Shown here piece after piece: positions 17,469-25,867 of a DNA stretch of 64,000 nt (the stretch's first letter is position 1; each line of letters starts with the position of its first letter). The stretch spans positions 1-64,000 of the forward strand of contig NZ_JAVAMA010000007.1 of the NCBI RefSeq assembly GCF_030730875.1. Reading direction: 5' to 3'. The notes below the pieces were generated by a model that was given only the letters and a program-made list of their open reading frames with translations, did not search any database and was not told the DNA's origin. A program made the position numbers and the translations under genes. Source of the stretch: Sphingomonas sp. DG1-23. Its GTDB lineage: Bacteria; Pseudomonadota; Alphaproteobacteria; Sphingomonadales; Sphingomonadaceae.

Positions 17469-18899
17469 ATGATCCTGTCCCGCGTAGCGCTCGCCCGTCT
17501 TCCCGGCATCGTCGCCCGTCCCGGTCACGCCGTAGAGGCGATCCGCACCGGCATCGTCCATTTCGGCCCCGGCGCGTTCCACCGCGCGCATCAGGCGGCC
17601 TATGTCGATCGCCTGCTCGACACGGATCCACGCTGGGGGATCGCGGCGGTCTCGCTGCGCAGCGGCGGCACCACCGACGCGCTCAAGGCGCAGGACGGGC
17701 TCTATACCCTCGCGGTGATCGATCGCGAGCCCTCGACGCAGATCGTCGCGGCGCATTCGGACGCGATCGGGCCGGGCGAGGGCGCGCGACTGCGCCAGCT
17801 GCTCGCCTCACCCGACGTGCGGATCGCGACGAGCACGGTGACCGAGAAAGGCTATTGCCTCGGCGGCGACGGCAGCCTCGATTTCGCGCACCCCGACATC
17901 GTCCATGATCTTGCGCGCCCGGCCGAGCCGGCGAGCGTGATCGGCTGGATCGTCGCGGGGCTGGGCGATCGTCGCGCCGCCGGGCTGCCGCCCTTCGCGA
18001 TGCTGTGCTGCGACAATATGACCGGCAACGGCGCCAAGCTCCGTGCCGCCTGCGTGGCGCTGGCACGCGAACAGGATTCCGGGCTCGCCGACTGGATCGC
18101 CGGCGAAGTCGCCTTTCCCGATTCGATGGTCGATTCGATCACCCCGGCGAGCGATGCGGCATTCCTCGCCAAGGTGCGCGAGACGCTCGGCGTGGAGGAT
18201 CGCGCCGCCGTCCAGCGCGAGCGCTTCACCCAATGGGTGCTCCAGCGCTTCGACATGCCCGACGGGCCCGATCTCGCTTCGGCAGGCGTGACCCTCACCG
18301 GCGACGTGCGCGGCTATGAGCAGGCCAAGTTGCGCATCCTCAACGGCGCGCATTCGACCCTGGCCTATGTCGGGCTCGTGCGCGGCCACGAAACGGTGTT
18401 CGAGGCGATGTCCGACGCCGCGCTGGAGGGCTTCGTGACGCGGCTGGTGCACCAGGACATCGCCGCGTCGCTCGCCCCGGTCGAAGGGCTCGACAAGGCC
18501 GCTTATGCCGATGCGGTGCTCGATCGCTTCCGCAACCCCGAGATCCGCCACTTGCTGTCGCAGATCGCGTGGGACGGCTCGCAGAAGCTGCCCTATCGCC
18601 TGCTCGATACCACGCGTGCCGCGCTCGATTCGGCACGCAGCGTCGAGCGGCTGGCTGTGCCGGTCGCGGCGTGGATCGCGTTCCTGCGCCGCAAGGCCGA
18701 GGCGGGCGAGACGATCACCGATCCGCTCGCCGACACCCTCGCCGCGGCTGCGACCAGCGCCAATCCGGTGACCGCGATGCTGGCGGTCGAGCCGGTGTTC
18801 GGGGCGCGGCTGGCCGAAGACGAAAGGTTCCGGGCCGCGGTGCGCGAGGCGTTCCAGCATTTCGCGCAGGGCGATATCGGGCCGCTGCTGGGGCGGTAG
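17469..18899 (+). CDS. Mannitol/fructuronate dehydrogenase-family polyol oxidoreductase
   Basis: A 476-residue NAD(P)-dependent long-chain polyol dehydrogenase. The N-terminal nucleotide-binding region contains IVHFGPGAFHRAHQAAYVDRLL. CCDNMTGNGAKLR and FPDSMVDSITP are conserved substrate-site segments, and EQAKLRILNGAHSTLAYVG carries the catalytic lysine region. This fits the group with mannitol 2-dehydrogenase, tagaturonate and fructuronate reductases; the exact sugar cannot be called. The start is ATG 17469; an upstream in-frame start would add unconserved arginine-rich sequence. Confidence 0.87.
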   Translation: MILSRVALARLPGIVARPGHAVEAIRTGIVHFGPGAFHRAHQAAYVDRLLDTDPRWGIAAVSLRSGGTTDALKAQDGLYTLAVIDREPSTQIVAAHSDAIGPGEGARLRQLLASPDVRIATSTVTEKGYCLGGDGSLDFAHPDIVHDLARPAEPASVIGWIVAGLGDRRAAGLPPFAMLCCDNMTGNGAKLRAACVALAREQDSGLADWIAGEVAFPDSMVDSITPASDAAFLAKVRETLGVEDRAAVQRERFTQWVLQRFDMPDGPDLASAGVTLTGDVRGYEQAKLRILNGAHSTLAYVGLVRGHETVFEAMSDAALEGFVTRLVHQDIAASLAPVEGLDKAAYADAVLDRFRNPEIRHLLSQIAWDGSQKLPYRLLDTTRAALDSARSVERLAVPVAAWIAFLRRKAEAGETITDPLADTLAAAATSANPVTAMLAVEPVFGARLAEDERFRAAVREAFQHFAQGDIGPLLGR

Positions 18900-18908
18900 T
18901 GCCCAAGT

Positions 18909-18982
18909 GCTCCTGCGAAAGCAGGAGCCCAGGGTTACCCAGGGCGTCGCTCATGACTCTGGACTCCTGCTTTCGCAGGAGC
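18909..18982. repeat. Inverted pair of CTCCTGCGAAAGCAGGAG palindromes
   Basis: GCTCCTGCGAAAGCAGGAGC at 18909-18928 and its mirror form (CTCCTGCTTTCGCAGGAG) at about 18964-18982 flank a 35-bp spacer. They lie between the convergent polyol dehydrogenase and hisZ genes and could fold into a cruciform terminator-like structure. Confidence 0.8.
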
Positions 18983-18983
18983 G

Positions 18984-20078
18984 CTAGGTCAGTCGAGGCC
19001 CGTCCGCGCCCAGCACATGCGTGCACAATTGCGCCTCGGGGGTATCGTCGGCCTCGAGCGCCGCGACGGTGACCCATCCCTCGGCACGCAGTTTCGCACC
19101 CGCATCGGCCGCCGTGCCGAGCGGCAGGAACAGCCGGCGGCGCTCGCCGGCGCCCAGGCCGGAATCGAGGATCGGATCGGCGAACAGCGAGAAGCCGACC
19201 GCCGGCTCCTCGCGGCCGTCGCCGTGAAGGATGGTATAGGTGCCGCCGCGGCCGATCTCGCCGCGCACGCCGCGGGCGAAGATCGAGAAGCCCAGCCAGC
19301 TCTGATATTCGAAGCCGTGGCGCTCGGTCGGGTCGAGCGTCAGCGCGGCCTGGCCGTCGACGCTCGCGGCGATCCGGGCGAGTCCGTCGAGCCGGCTCGC
19401 CAGCGCATTGCCGGCATCGATCGCGCGCAGCCGTTCCATCGCCCCGTCGAACGGGCCGGCCGCCTCGATCAGCGGCAGCCAGCGCGAATCGATCGCGGCG
19501 ACCCCGCCGGCGTCCTTGGCGTCGAGCCGGTCGCGCAGCGTACCGAGCGTCGCGGGATCCATGTCGGCGGCGAGCGTGTCGACCAGATCGGGCAAGGTGA
19601 AGTCGATCGCGATGCCGGTCACGCCGGCCGCCTGCAGCGCCTCGATCGCGACGCGGACGACTTCGATCGCCGCGGCGACGGTGTCGAGGCCGATCAGCTC
19701 GGCGCCGATCTGGCGCATCGCGCGCTGCGGGTTGAGCTCGGAGGCACTCAGCTTGACCACGGCCCCGGCGTAGGACAGCCGCACCGGGCGCGGATGGTGG
19801 CCCATCCGGGTCGCGGCGATGCGGCCGATCTGGGCAGTGAGATCGGGCCGGATTGCCAAGGTGCGCTGCGACACCGGATCGACGAACCGCACCGCGTCGC
19901 GCACGCCGCCGGCCTTCAATCGCGAGGCGAGCTCGTCGGCGAATTCGGCGAGCGGCGGATCGACCTGCTCATAGCCATAGAGCCGCGCAACCCCGAGCAC
20001 GCAGGTCTCGAGCCCCGCCGCCGCATCGGCAGCGGGAGGCAGGCGATCGTGAAATCCCTCGGGAAGCAGGCCGGTCAT
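18984..20078 (-). CDS. hisZ: ATP phosphoribosyltransferase regulatory subunit HisZ
   Basis: A 364-residue class-II histidyl-tRNA-synthetase paralogue that lacks the anticodon-binding domain. Visible are LLPEGFHDRLPPAADAAAGLE at the start, the motif-2-like AIRPDLTAQIGRIAATR and RLSYAGAVVKL, and FEYQSWLGFSIFA. HisZ pairs with a short HisG in a hetero-octamer to start histidine synthesis. hisG is not in the window. It lies downstream of serC-serA on the same strand, an order common in alphaproteobacteria. Confidence 0.88.
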   Translation of the reverse strand: MTGLLPEGFHDRLPPAADAAAGLETCVLGVARLYGYEQVDPPLAEFADELASRLKAGGVRDAVRFVDPVSQRTLAIRPDLTAQIGRIAATRMGHHPRPVRLSYAGAVVKLSASELNPQRAMRQIGAELIGLDTVAAAIEVVRVAIEALQAAGVTGIAIDFTLPDLVDTLAADMDPATLGTLRDRLDAKDAGGVAAIDSRWLPLIEAAGPFDGAMERLRAIDAGNALASRLDGLARIAASVDGQAALTLDPTERHGFEYQSWLGFSIFARGVRGEIGRGGTYTILHGDGREEPAVGFSLFADPILDSGLGAGERRRLFLPLGTAADAGAKLRAEGWVTVAALEADDTPEAQLCTHVLGADGPRLT

Positions 20079-20099
20079 TATGCGACCATCCGCACGTCG

Positions 20100-20192
20100 C
20101 CCTCACCCTTCCCACCCGGCTGCGCCGGGCGGGCCCCTTCCCTCTCCCGTCGGGAGAGGGAGGGAGGCGCGAAGCGCCGGAAGGGTGAGGGT
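20100..20192. repeat. CCCTCTCCC-type inverted repeat
   Basis: CCCTCACCCTTCC at the left is mirrored by GGAAGGGTGAGGG at the right, with CCCTCTCCCGTCGGGAGAGGG inside. The element is about 93 bp and lies in the hisZ-serA gap. Related copies are listed at 37674, 43773, 49181, 55580 and 56061. Confidence 0.85.
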
Positions 20193-20218
20193 GATCGCAT
20201 GCGGCCGCTCTAACCGCC

Positions 20219-21796
20219 TTAGAACTTCAGCGCCATCGCGGTCTTCACGCCCGGGAGCGCGCGGACCTGTGCCACCAGCTCCGGGGTGACCTGATCGTCG
20301 ACCGAGAGCAACAGCACCGCCTCGCCGCCGGCGTCGCGACGGCCGAGATGGAAGGTGCCGATATTGACGCCCGCCTCGCCCAGCGAGGTGCCGAGCCGGC
20401 CGATGAACCCCGGCGCGTCCTCATTGACGACATAGAGCATGTTGCCGACCATGTCGGCCTCGACCTTGATCCCGAACAGTTCGACGAGGCGCGGCTGCGC
20501 GTTCGAGAACAGGGTGCCGGCGACCGAGCGTTCGCCCGCCTCGGTCTTGACCGAGACGCGCAGCAAGGTGTGATAGTCGCCTTCCTTCTCGTTGCGGACC
20601 TCGCGCACTTCCATGCCGCGCTCCTTGGCGAGGAACGGCGCGTTGACCATGTTCACCGTGTCCGAATGGACGCGCAGGAAGCCGGCGAGCACTGCGCTGA
20701 CGATCGGCTTCTGGTTGAGCTCGGCCGCGGCGCCTTCGCTGTGGATCGACACGCGGGCGATCTCGCCATGCGCGAGCTGGCCGATCAGGCTGCCGAGCTT
20801 TTCGGCGAGCGCCATGTACGGCTTGAGTCGCGGCGCTTCCTCGGCCGACAGCGACGGCACGTTGAGCGCATTGGTGATCCCGCCCGAGACGAGATAGTCG
20901 GCCATCTGCTCGGCGACCTGGATCGCGACGTTTACCTGCGCTTCGTTGGTCGACGCGCCGAGATGCGGGGTCGAGATGAAGTTGGGGGTGCCGAACAAAG
21001 GCGATTCCTTGGCCGGCTCCTGGACGAACACGTCGAGCGCCGCGCCGCCGATATGGCCCGATTCGAGGCCCTCCTTCAGCGCCGCCTCGTCGACCAGCCC
21101 GCCGCGCGCGCAATTGATGATCCGCACGCCCTTCTTGGTCTTGGCCAGATTCTCGCGGCTGAGGATGTTGCGGGTCTGGTCGGTCAGCGGGGTGTGCAGC
21201 GTGATGAAATCGGCGCGCAGCAGCAGATCGTCGAGGTTCATCTTCTCGACGCCCATTTCGAGTGCGCGCTCGGGGGTGAGGAAGGGATCGTACGCGATCA
21301 CCTTCATCCGCAGGCCCAGCGCGCGGTCGGCGACGATCGAGCCGATATTGCCGGCGCCGATCAGCCCGAGCGTCTTGCCGGTGACTTCGACGCCCATGAA
21401 GCGGTTTTTCTCCCACTTGCCGGCCTGAGTCGATTTGTCGGCCTCGGGCAGGTCGCGGGCGAGCGCGAACATCAGCGCGATCGCATGCTCGGCGGTGGTG
21501 ATCGAATTGCCGAACGGGGTGTTCATCACGACCACGCCCTTGGCGGAGGCCGCGGGGATGTCGACATTGTCGACGCCGATCCCGGCGCGGCCGACGACCT
21601 TGAGATTGGTCGCGGCTTCGAGGATTTCCGGGGTCACCCGGGTCGAGCTGCGGATCGCGAGGCCGTCATATTGGCCGATGATCGCCTTGAGCTCTTCTGG
21701 GGTCTTGCCGGTGATCTCGTCGACCTCGACGCCGCGCGCGCGGAAGATCTCGGCGGCCTTGGGATCCATTTTGTCGGAAATGAGGACTTTGGGCAT
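20219..21796 (-). CDS. serA: D-3-phosphoglycerate dehydrogenase SerA
   Basis: A 525-residue long-form enzyme that oxidises 3-phosphoglycerate, the first step of serine synthesis. The NAD-binding GAGNIG is at 147-152; catalytic Arg231, Glu260 and His278 lie in NCARGG, VFVQEP and STPHLGAS. An allosteric-substrate-binding-like domain follows, then an ACT domain at about 450-525 that probably mediates serine feedback. ATG 21796 has AAGGAG 6-7 nt upstream. The open frame continues upstream antisense to serC, which is not coding. Downstream of serC. Confidence 0.95.
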   Translation of the reverse strand: MPKVLISDKMDPKAAEIFRARGVEVDEITGKTPEELKAIIGQYDGLAIRSSTRVTPEILEAATNLKVVGRAGIGVDNVDIPAASAKGVVVMNTPFGNSITTAEHAIALMFALARDLPEADKSTQAGKWEKNRFMGVEVTGKTLGLIGAGNIGSIVADRALGLRMKVIAYDPFLTPERALEMGVEKMNLDDLLLRADFITLHTPLTDQTRNILSRENLAKTKKGVRIINCARGGLVDEAALKEGLESGHIGGAALDVFVQEPAKESPLFGTPNFISTPHLGASTNEAQVNVAIQVAEQMADYLVSGGITNALNVPSLSAEEAPRLKPYMALAEKLGSLIGQLAHGEIARVSIHSEGAAAELNQKPIVSAVLAGFLRVHSDTVNMVNAPFLAKERGMEVREVRNEKEGDYHTLLRVSVKTEAGERSVAGTLFSNAQPRLVELFGIKVEADMVGNMLYVVNEDAPGFIGRLGTSLGEAGVNIGTFHLGRRDAGGEAVLLLSVDDQVTPELVAQVRALPGVKTAMALKF

Positions 21797-21820
21797 TTGG
21801 GTGCTCCTTACGGATGCAGT

Positions 21821-21894
21821 GCTCCTGCGAAAGCAGGAGCCCAGAGTTTCATGGGAAATCGCTTGTGGTCCCGGGCTCCTGCTTTCGCAGGAGC
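21821..21894. repeat. Inverted pair of CTCCTGCGAAAGCAGGAG palindromes
   Basis: GCTCCTGCGAAAGCAGGAGC at 21821-21840 and GCTCCTGCTTTCGCAGGAGC at 21875-21894, spaced by 34 bp, occupy most of the serC-serA intergenic gap. A serC-serA transcript would carry both hairpins, so they might affect relative expression. Confidence 0.8.
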
Positions 21895-21903
21895 ACGGCG
21901 GAG

Positions 21904-23064
21904 TCAGCCGGCTTTGGCTTCGGCCCAGGCCCAGTCGAGCCACGGCCCGAGCGCCTCGATATCGGCGGTATCGACCGTCGCGCCGCACCAGATGCGCAAG
22001 CCGGCAGGGGCGTCGCGATAGCCGGCGACGTCGTACGCCGCGCCTTCCTTGTCGAGCAGGCCGGCGAACGTCTTGATGAACGCCTCGTCGGCGCCCTCGA
22101 CCGTCAGGCAGACGCTGGTGGTCGAGCGGATCGCTGCGTCCTCGGCGAGATTGCCCAGCCAGTCGCGGTCGGCGACGATCTTCTGGAGCGCCGCGGCATT
22201 GGCGTCCGAGCGCGCGATCAGGCCCTCGAGCCCACCGAGCCCCTTGGCCCATTCGAGCGCGAAGATCGCGTCCTCGACCGCGAGCATCGACGGGGTGTTG
22301 ATCGTCTCGCCCTTGAACACGCCCTCGGCGAGCTTGCCCTTGGAAACGAGGCGGAAGACCTTCGGGAGCGGCCAGGCCGGGGTGTAGGTCTCGAGCCGCT
22401 CGACTGCGCGAGGGCCGAGGATCAGCACGCCGTGGCCACCTTCGCCGCCGAGCACCTTCTGCCACGAGAAGGTCGCGACATCGATCTTGTCCCACGGCAG
22501 GTCATAGGCGAACACCGCGCTGGTGGCGTCGGCGAAGCTCAGCCCTTCGCGGTCGGCGGGGATCCAGTCGCCGTTCGGCACGCGCACGCCGCTGGTGGTG
22601 CCGTTCCAGGTGAACAATACGTCGTTAGACCAGTCGATCTGGCTGAGATCGGGAAGCTGGCCGTAATCGGCGCGGAGCACCGTCGGATCGAGCTTCAATT
22701 GCTTGACGGCATCGGTGACCCAACCTTCACCGAAGCTCTCCCAGGCGAGCGTGGTCACGCCGCGGGCGCCGAGCATCGTCCACATCGCCATCTCGAACGC
22801 GCCGGTGTCGGAGCCCGGAACGATGCCGATGCGGTGCGTGTCGGGAAGCTGGAGCATCTCGCGCATCAGATCGATCGCGAGCTGCAGGCGGGTCTTGCCG
22901 ATCTTCGAGCGATGCGAGCGGCCGAGCGATTCGCTGGCGAGCTTCGACGCATCCCAGCCCGGAGGCTTGGCGCAGGGACCCGAAGAGAAAAAGGGGCGTG
23001 CCGGCCTGGTGGCGGGCTTGGCGGCGGACGCAATCGTGGCGTCGGGTACGGCAGAATCACTCAT
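21904..23064 (-). CDS. serC: Phosphoserine aminotransferase SerC
   Basis: A 386-residue PLP enzyme converting 3-phosphohydroxypyruvate to phosphoserine. Lys203 in FSWQKVLGGEGGHG is the PLP-binding lysine; FFSSGPCAKPPGW and GIVPGSDTGAFEMAMW mark the N-terminal half. This is the alphaproteobacterial/archaeal-type SerC. The first 24 residues are an Ala/Pro-rich extension. First gene of serC-serA. GGAGAG lies 6 nt before the ATG, inside a hairpin (see the leader feature), so translation may be controlled. Confidence 0.94.
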   Translation of the reverse strand: MSDSAVPDATIASAAKPATRPARPFFSSGPCAKPPGWDASKLASESLGRSHRSKIGKTRLQLAIDLMREMLQLPDTHRIGIVPGSDTGAFEMAMWTMLGARGVTTLAWESFGEGWVTDAVKQLKLDPTVLRADYGQLPDLSQIDWSNDVLFTWNGTTSGVRVPNGDWIPADREGLSFADATSAVFAYDLPWDKIDVATFSWQKVLGGEGGHGVLILGPRAVERLETYTPAWPLPKVFRLVSKGKLAEGVFKGETINTPSMLAVEDAIFALEWAKGLGGLEGLIARSDANAAALQKIVADRDWLGNLAEDAAIRSTTSVCLTVEGADEAFIKTFAGLLDKEGAAYDVAGYRDAPAGLRIWCGATVDTADIEALGPWLDWAWAEAKAG

Positions 23065-23117
23065 GTCAGTCTCTCCTTGCAGAGAGCACGCGCGGCGTTG
23101 GGACCGCGTGGCCCGTC
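23065..23117 (-). ncRNA. Structured serC 5' leader, candidate serC RNA motif
   Basis: On the minus strand, directly before serC, CUCUCU-GCAA-GGAGAG forms a six-pair hairpin capped by a GNRA tetraloop (23071-23086 of the window). Its 3' arm is the Shine-Dalgarno, 6 nt before the ATG. Just upstream, CACGCGG ... CCGCGCGUG makes a second hairpin. Two hairpins immediately before serC match my recollection of the published alphaproteobacterial serC RNA motif, a cis element of unknown ligand. The identity is inferred, not verified against a covariance model. Confidence 0.6.
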
Positions 23118-23159
23118 GACGGCCCTAGCGGCGGCGGTTGCGAAGTCAACCCGCGTCTC

Positions 23160-23231
23160 GTCCTCCCGGCGAAGGCCGGGATCTCGAGCGAAGGCGCGAT
23201 ACGGGGTGCGATCCCGGCTTCGCCAGGACGA
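23160..23231. repeat. Inverted repeat, CCCGGCGAAGGCCGGG family
   Basis: CTCCCGGCGAAGGCCGGGATC is followed about 35 bp later by GATCCCGGCTTCGCCAGGA, an inverted second copy. The element lies between the serC leader and the stop of the next minus-strand gene and resembles the one at 10420-10495. Confidence 0.7.
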
Positions 23232-24110
23232 TTATTTTTCGGGCGGCCATTTCGCCAGCAATCCGCGGTCGGTCATCCAGTCGGTGATTCGCGCGGGCCA
23301 GTTGCGCAGGCTGACCATCGGGGTGGTCTCGCCCATGTTGAAGGCGTGGCCGCCCGCCGCGTACATGTGCAGCTCGGACGAGGCCCCCGCCGCGCGATAG
23401 GCATTGAGCAGATCGATGATCGGCTGCGAGCAGCATTGATCGTCATTGGTCGCGGTCATCAGCAAGGGCGGCGAGTCTCGCGTGATCTTCTCCTCGCCGT
23501 GGAGCGGTCCGGGAAAGACCAGCACGCCGAAATCGGGGCGCGCCGAGAGCCGGTCGATCGCGTCGCCTTTGCCCGGCGCCGCGACGGGCGGGCTGAGCAG
23601 GGTATGTCGCGCGAGCTCGCCACCGGCAGAGAAGCCGACCACGCCGATCTTGTGCGGATCGAGCTTCCATTCGCCGGCACGGGCACGGATTGTCCGCACC
23701 GCGCGCTCGGCATCCTGCCGGGCGTGCTCGAACTTATACGGCGAATCCTTCCCCCGGAACAGCCGGTAGCGCAGCACGAACGCCGCGATTCCGCGCTCGT
23801 TGAACCAGCGCGCGGCGTCGTTGCCTTCGCTGGTGATGACGAGGAATTCGTGCGCCCCGCCGGGCATGAGCAAAACCGCCGCGCCGGTCTCGCGGCCCGG
23901 GCGGGCGGGGAAATAGGTGATGCTGGGGTCGTTGACCGGCTTGAGCCAATAGGCCTCGGCCTGTTCGGGGATCGACTTGCGGTTCTCGAATCCGGGCGCG
24001 CCATCGGCCCATAAGGCGATACGCTGCGGCGCTGCGGGCGGCTGCTGCGCCAGCGCGGGGGTCGCGAGGACGGCGAGCGCGCAGGCAAGGACGGCGAACA
24101 GCTTGGTCAT
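23232..24110 (-). CDS. Secreted alpha/beta-hydrolase (BD-FAE/acetyl-esterase-like)
   Basis: A 292-residue exported esterase. The signal peptide is about 1-21 (ALAVLATPALAQ). The oxyanion segment LLMPGGAH is near 80-87, the nucleophile is Ser161 in GFSAGG, and YAAGGHAFNMG near the C-terminus carries the catalytic His. DGAPG near residue 36 and the overall plan match esterases often linked to plant cell-wall degradation (xylan acetyl or feruloyl esterases), but the substrate is inferred. A perfect LacI-type operator lies 25 bp upstream of the start. Not obviously in an operon with serC. Confidence 0.83.
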   Translation of the reverse strand: MTKLFAVLACALAVLATPALAQQPPAAPQRIALWADGAPGFENRKSIPEQAEAYWLKPVNDPSITYFPARPGRETGAAVLLMPGGAHEFLVITSEGNDAARWFNERGIAAFVLRYRLFRGKDSPYKFEHARQDAERAVRTIRARAGEWKLDPHKIGVVGFSAGGELARHTLLSPPVAAPGKGDAIDRLSARPDFGVLVFPGPLHGEEKITRDSPPLLMTATNDDQCCSQPIIDLLNAYRAAGASSELHMYAAGGHAFNMGETTPMVSLRNWPARITDWMTDRGLLAKWPPEK

Positions 24111-24134
24111 GAGCCCCTCCGATTATCGGCGCAA

Positions 24135-24148
24135 TGGTAGCGCTACCA
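24135..24148. promoter_or_regulatory. Perfect 14-bp LacI-family-type operator
   Basis: TGGTAGCGCTACCA is a perfect palindrome with the central CG typical of LacI-family sites. Very similar sequences are known operators of carbohydrate regulons in Caulobacter, Xanthomonas and sphingomonads. It sits 25 bp before the start codon of the secreted esterase, where binding would block transcription. The regulator is not in the window. Confidence 0.7.
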
Positions 24149-24224
24149 GCGGGAGAGTCAAACCGGTGCTGCCCTGCGACCAGGCGACAGCGAAACTTCA
24201 GGAATCCCGTGCTATGCCCGCTGC

Positions 24225-24881
24225 ATGCATCGCGGAATCCTGTTGCTAGCTCTGCTTCTCGCCAGCTGCGTAGGCGATGATCGTCACGATCGGCCGGTGA
24301 TTCGCGAGCGCAAATCGGGGCCGATCACTCTCAATCGCCCGACTCCGCGCGAGACGCAGCAATGCTTCGCCGATCTGTCGCGCGAGCGGATCCGCTTTTC
24401 GCCGCTGCCCGATCGCGACTTCGGCAGCGGCTGCATCGTCACCGGCGCGGTCCAGTTGCTCGACATCGGCGTGCCGGTGACCAACCTCAAATCGATGCGC
24501 TGCCCGCTCGCGCGCAATTTCACCGCTTGGGTGCGTTTCGCGGTGGCGCCGGCGGCGAAGCAGATGCTCGGCAGCGAGCTGGTCCGCGTCGAGAGCTTCG
24601 GCACCTATTCGTGCCGCGCGATCATCGGCGGTTCCTCGGGGCGGATGTCCGAGCACGGGCTGGGCAACGCCGTCGACGTGGGAGGCTTCGTGCTCGCCGA
24701 CGGGCGGAAAATCCGGGTCGAGACCGGGTGGAAATCGGACGATCCCGCGGTGCGCGCATTCTTCCGGACGATCCACAATTCGGCGTGCAGGCGCTTCAGG
24801 ACGGTGCTCGGCCCCGACTATAACGCTGCACATTATAATCACCTTCATCTCGACATGGGCCGTGGCCCGTTCTGCGCCTGA
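24225..24881 (+). CDS. Extensin-like family lipoprotein
   Basis: A 218-residue protein with a lipoprotein signal (LLALLLASC, lipid-attached Cys15). The mature part has the extensin-like C-terminal domain: ATCxV-like spacing with Cys at CFADL, CIVTG, MRCPL, YSCRAI and ACRRF, then the M15-peptidase-like metal pattern SEHGLGNAVDVGGF and HYNHLHLDMGRG. That histidine/aspartate pattern resembles D-Ala-D-Ala carboxypeptidases, so a peptidoglycan role is plausible but unproven. Followed by a LOG gene on the same strand. Confidence 0.85.
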   Translation: MHRGILLLALLLASCVGDDRHDRPVIRERKSGPITLNRPTPRETQQCFADLSRERIRFSPLPDRDFGSGCIVTGAVQLLDIGVPVTNLKSMRCPLARNFTAWVRFAVAPAAKQMLGSELVRVESFGTYSCRAIIGGSSGRMSEHGLGNAVDVGGFVLADGRKIRVETGWKSDDPAVRAFFRTIHNSACRRFRTVLGPDYNAAHYNHLHLDMGRGPFCA

Positions 24882-24926
24882 TCTGGGCATTTGCAGCGGA
24901 CCCGCGAACGGCCTAAGCCGGCCCAA

Positions 24927-25802
24927 ATGAGCAACGATACACGCGTCCCGAGCCGCGTCTTCCGCCCCGCGCAGCAGGAAGCCGAAAACGCCAACACCAA
25001 TAGCGGCACGCCCCAGACCGAACATCCGGCGTACCGCCTCGCCTTTCAGGATATGGATTTCCTGTTGCGCGAGGATTTGCGGCCGGTGCGCTTCCAGCTC
25101 GAGCTGCTCAAGCCGCAGCTGATCCTCGACGCCGCGAATATCGCCTCGACCTTCGTCGTCTATGGATCGGCGCGAATACCCGAGCCCGAAAAGGCCAAAG
25201 CGCTGCTCGAACTCGCGGACACGCCCGAGCAGAAAGTGATCGCCGAGCGACTGATCGAGAAGTCGCGTTACTACGATGTCGCGCGCGAGCTGGCGCAGAC
25301 GGTGAGCAACTTCCCGCTCGACGAAGCCGGCAAGCGCCATTTCGTGGTTTGTTCGGGCGGCGGCCCGTCGATCATGGAGGCGGCGAATCGCGGCGCGCGC
25401 GATGTCGGTGCCGATACCGTCGCGCTCAATATCGTGCTGCCGCACGAGCAGGCGCCCAACCCTTACGTCACCCCGTCGCTATCGATGCAGTTCCACTATT
25501 TCGCGCTCAGGAAGATGCACTTCCTGTTGCATGCCCGCGCCGTAGCGGTGTTTCCGGGCGGGTTCGGGACGTTCGACGAGAGCTTCGAGCTGCTGACCTT
25601 GATCCAGACCGGCAAGATCGATCCGATCCCGGTGCTGTTCTACGGCAAGGACTTCTGGAAGCGCGTCGTGAATTTCGAGGCTTTGTGCGAGGAAGGCGTG
25701 ATCTCCCCACGCGACCTCAACCTGTTCCACTTCGTCGAGACGGCGGAAGAAGGCTGGCAGATCGTCCAGGACTTCTGGCGCGATCGCGACGTGAAGCGCT
25801 GA
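24927..25802 (+). CDS. LOG-family (TIGR00730-like) nucleotide-binding protein
   Basis: A 291-residue Rossmann-fold protein. SGGGPSIMEAANRGA (143-157) and PGGFGTFDE (210-218) are the LOG-family nucleotide/phosphate motifs, with the catalytic Glu at the end of the second. Many members were mislabelled lysine decarboxylases; several are cytokinin-type phosphoribohydrolases or nucleotide 5'-monophosphate nucleosidases. This is the longer LOG type with an N-terminal region of about 70 residues. The start is ATG 24927 (MSNDTRVPSR). A bidirectional terminator follows. Confidence 0.87.
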   Translation: MSNDTRVPSRVFRPAQQEAENANTNSGTPQTEHPAYRLAFQDMDFLLREDLRPVRFQLELLKPQLILDAANIASTFVVYGSARIPEPEKAKALLELADTPEQKVIAERLIEKSRYYDVARELAQTVSNFPLDEAGKRHFVVCSGGGPSIMEAANRGARDVGADTVALNIVLPHEQAPNPYVTPSLSMQFHYFALRKMHFLLHARAVAVFPGGFGTFDESFELLTLIQTGKIDPIPVLFYGKDFWKRVVNFEALCEEGVISPRDLNLFHFVETAEEGWQIVQDFWRDRDVKR

Positions 25803-25821
25803 TCCCGGAAACCCGACAAAC

Positions 25822-25850
25822 AAAAAGGCCGCCCCGAAAGGCGGCCTTTT
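25822..25850. terminator. Bidirectional intrinsic terminator
   Basis: AAAAAGGCCGCC, loop CCGAAA, GGCGGCCTTTT: a 7-bp perfect stem with an A-run before and a T-run after. It terminates both the LOG gene (plus) and the cytochrome c gene (minus). Confidence 0.93.
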
Positions 25851-25867
25851 CTGTCTGGAGCGGTGTC

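Noticed and set aside
21797..22495. Long 5' extension of serA
   Set aside because: The frame stays open antisense to serC, but the family starts at MPKVLISDKMDP with AAGGAG upstream (21796).
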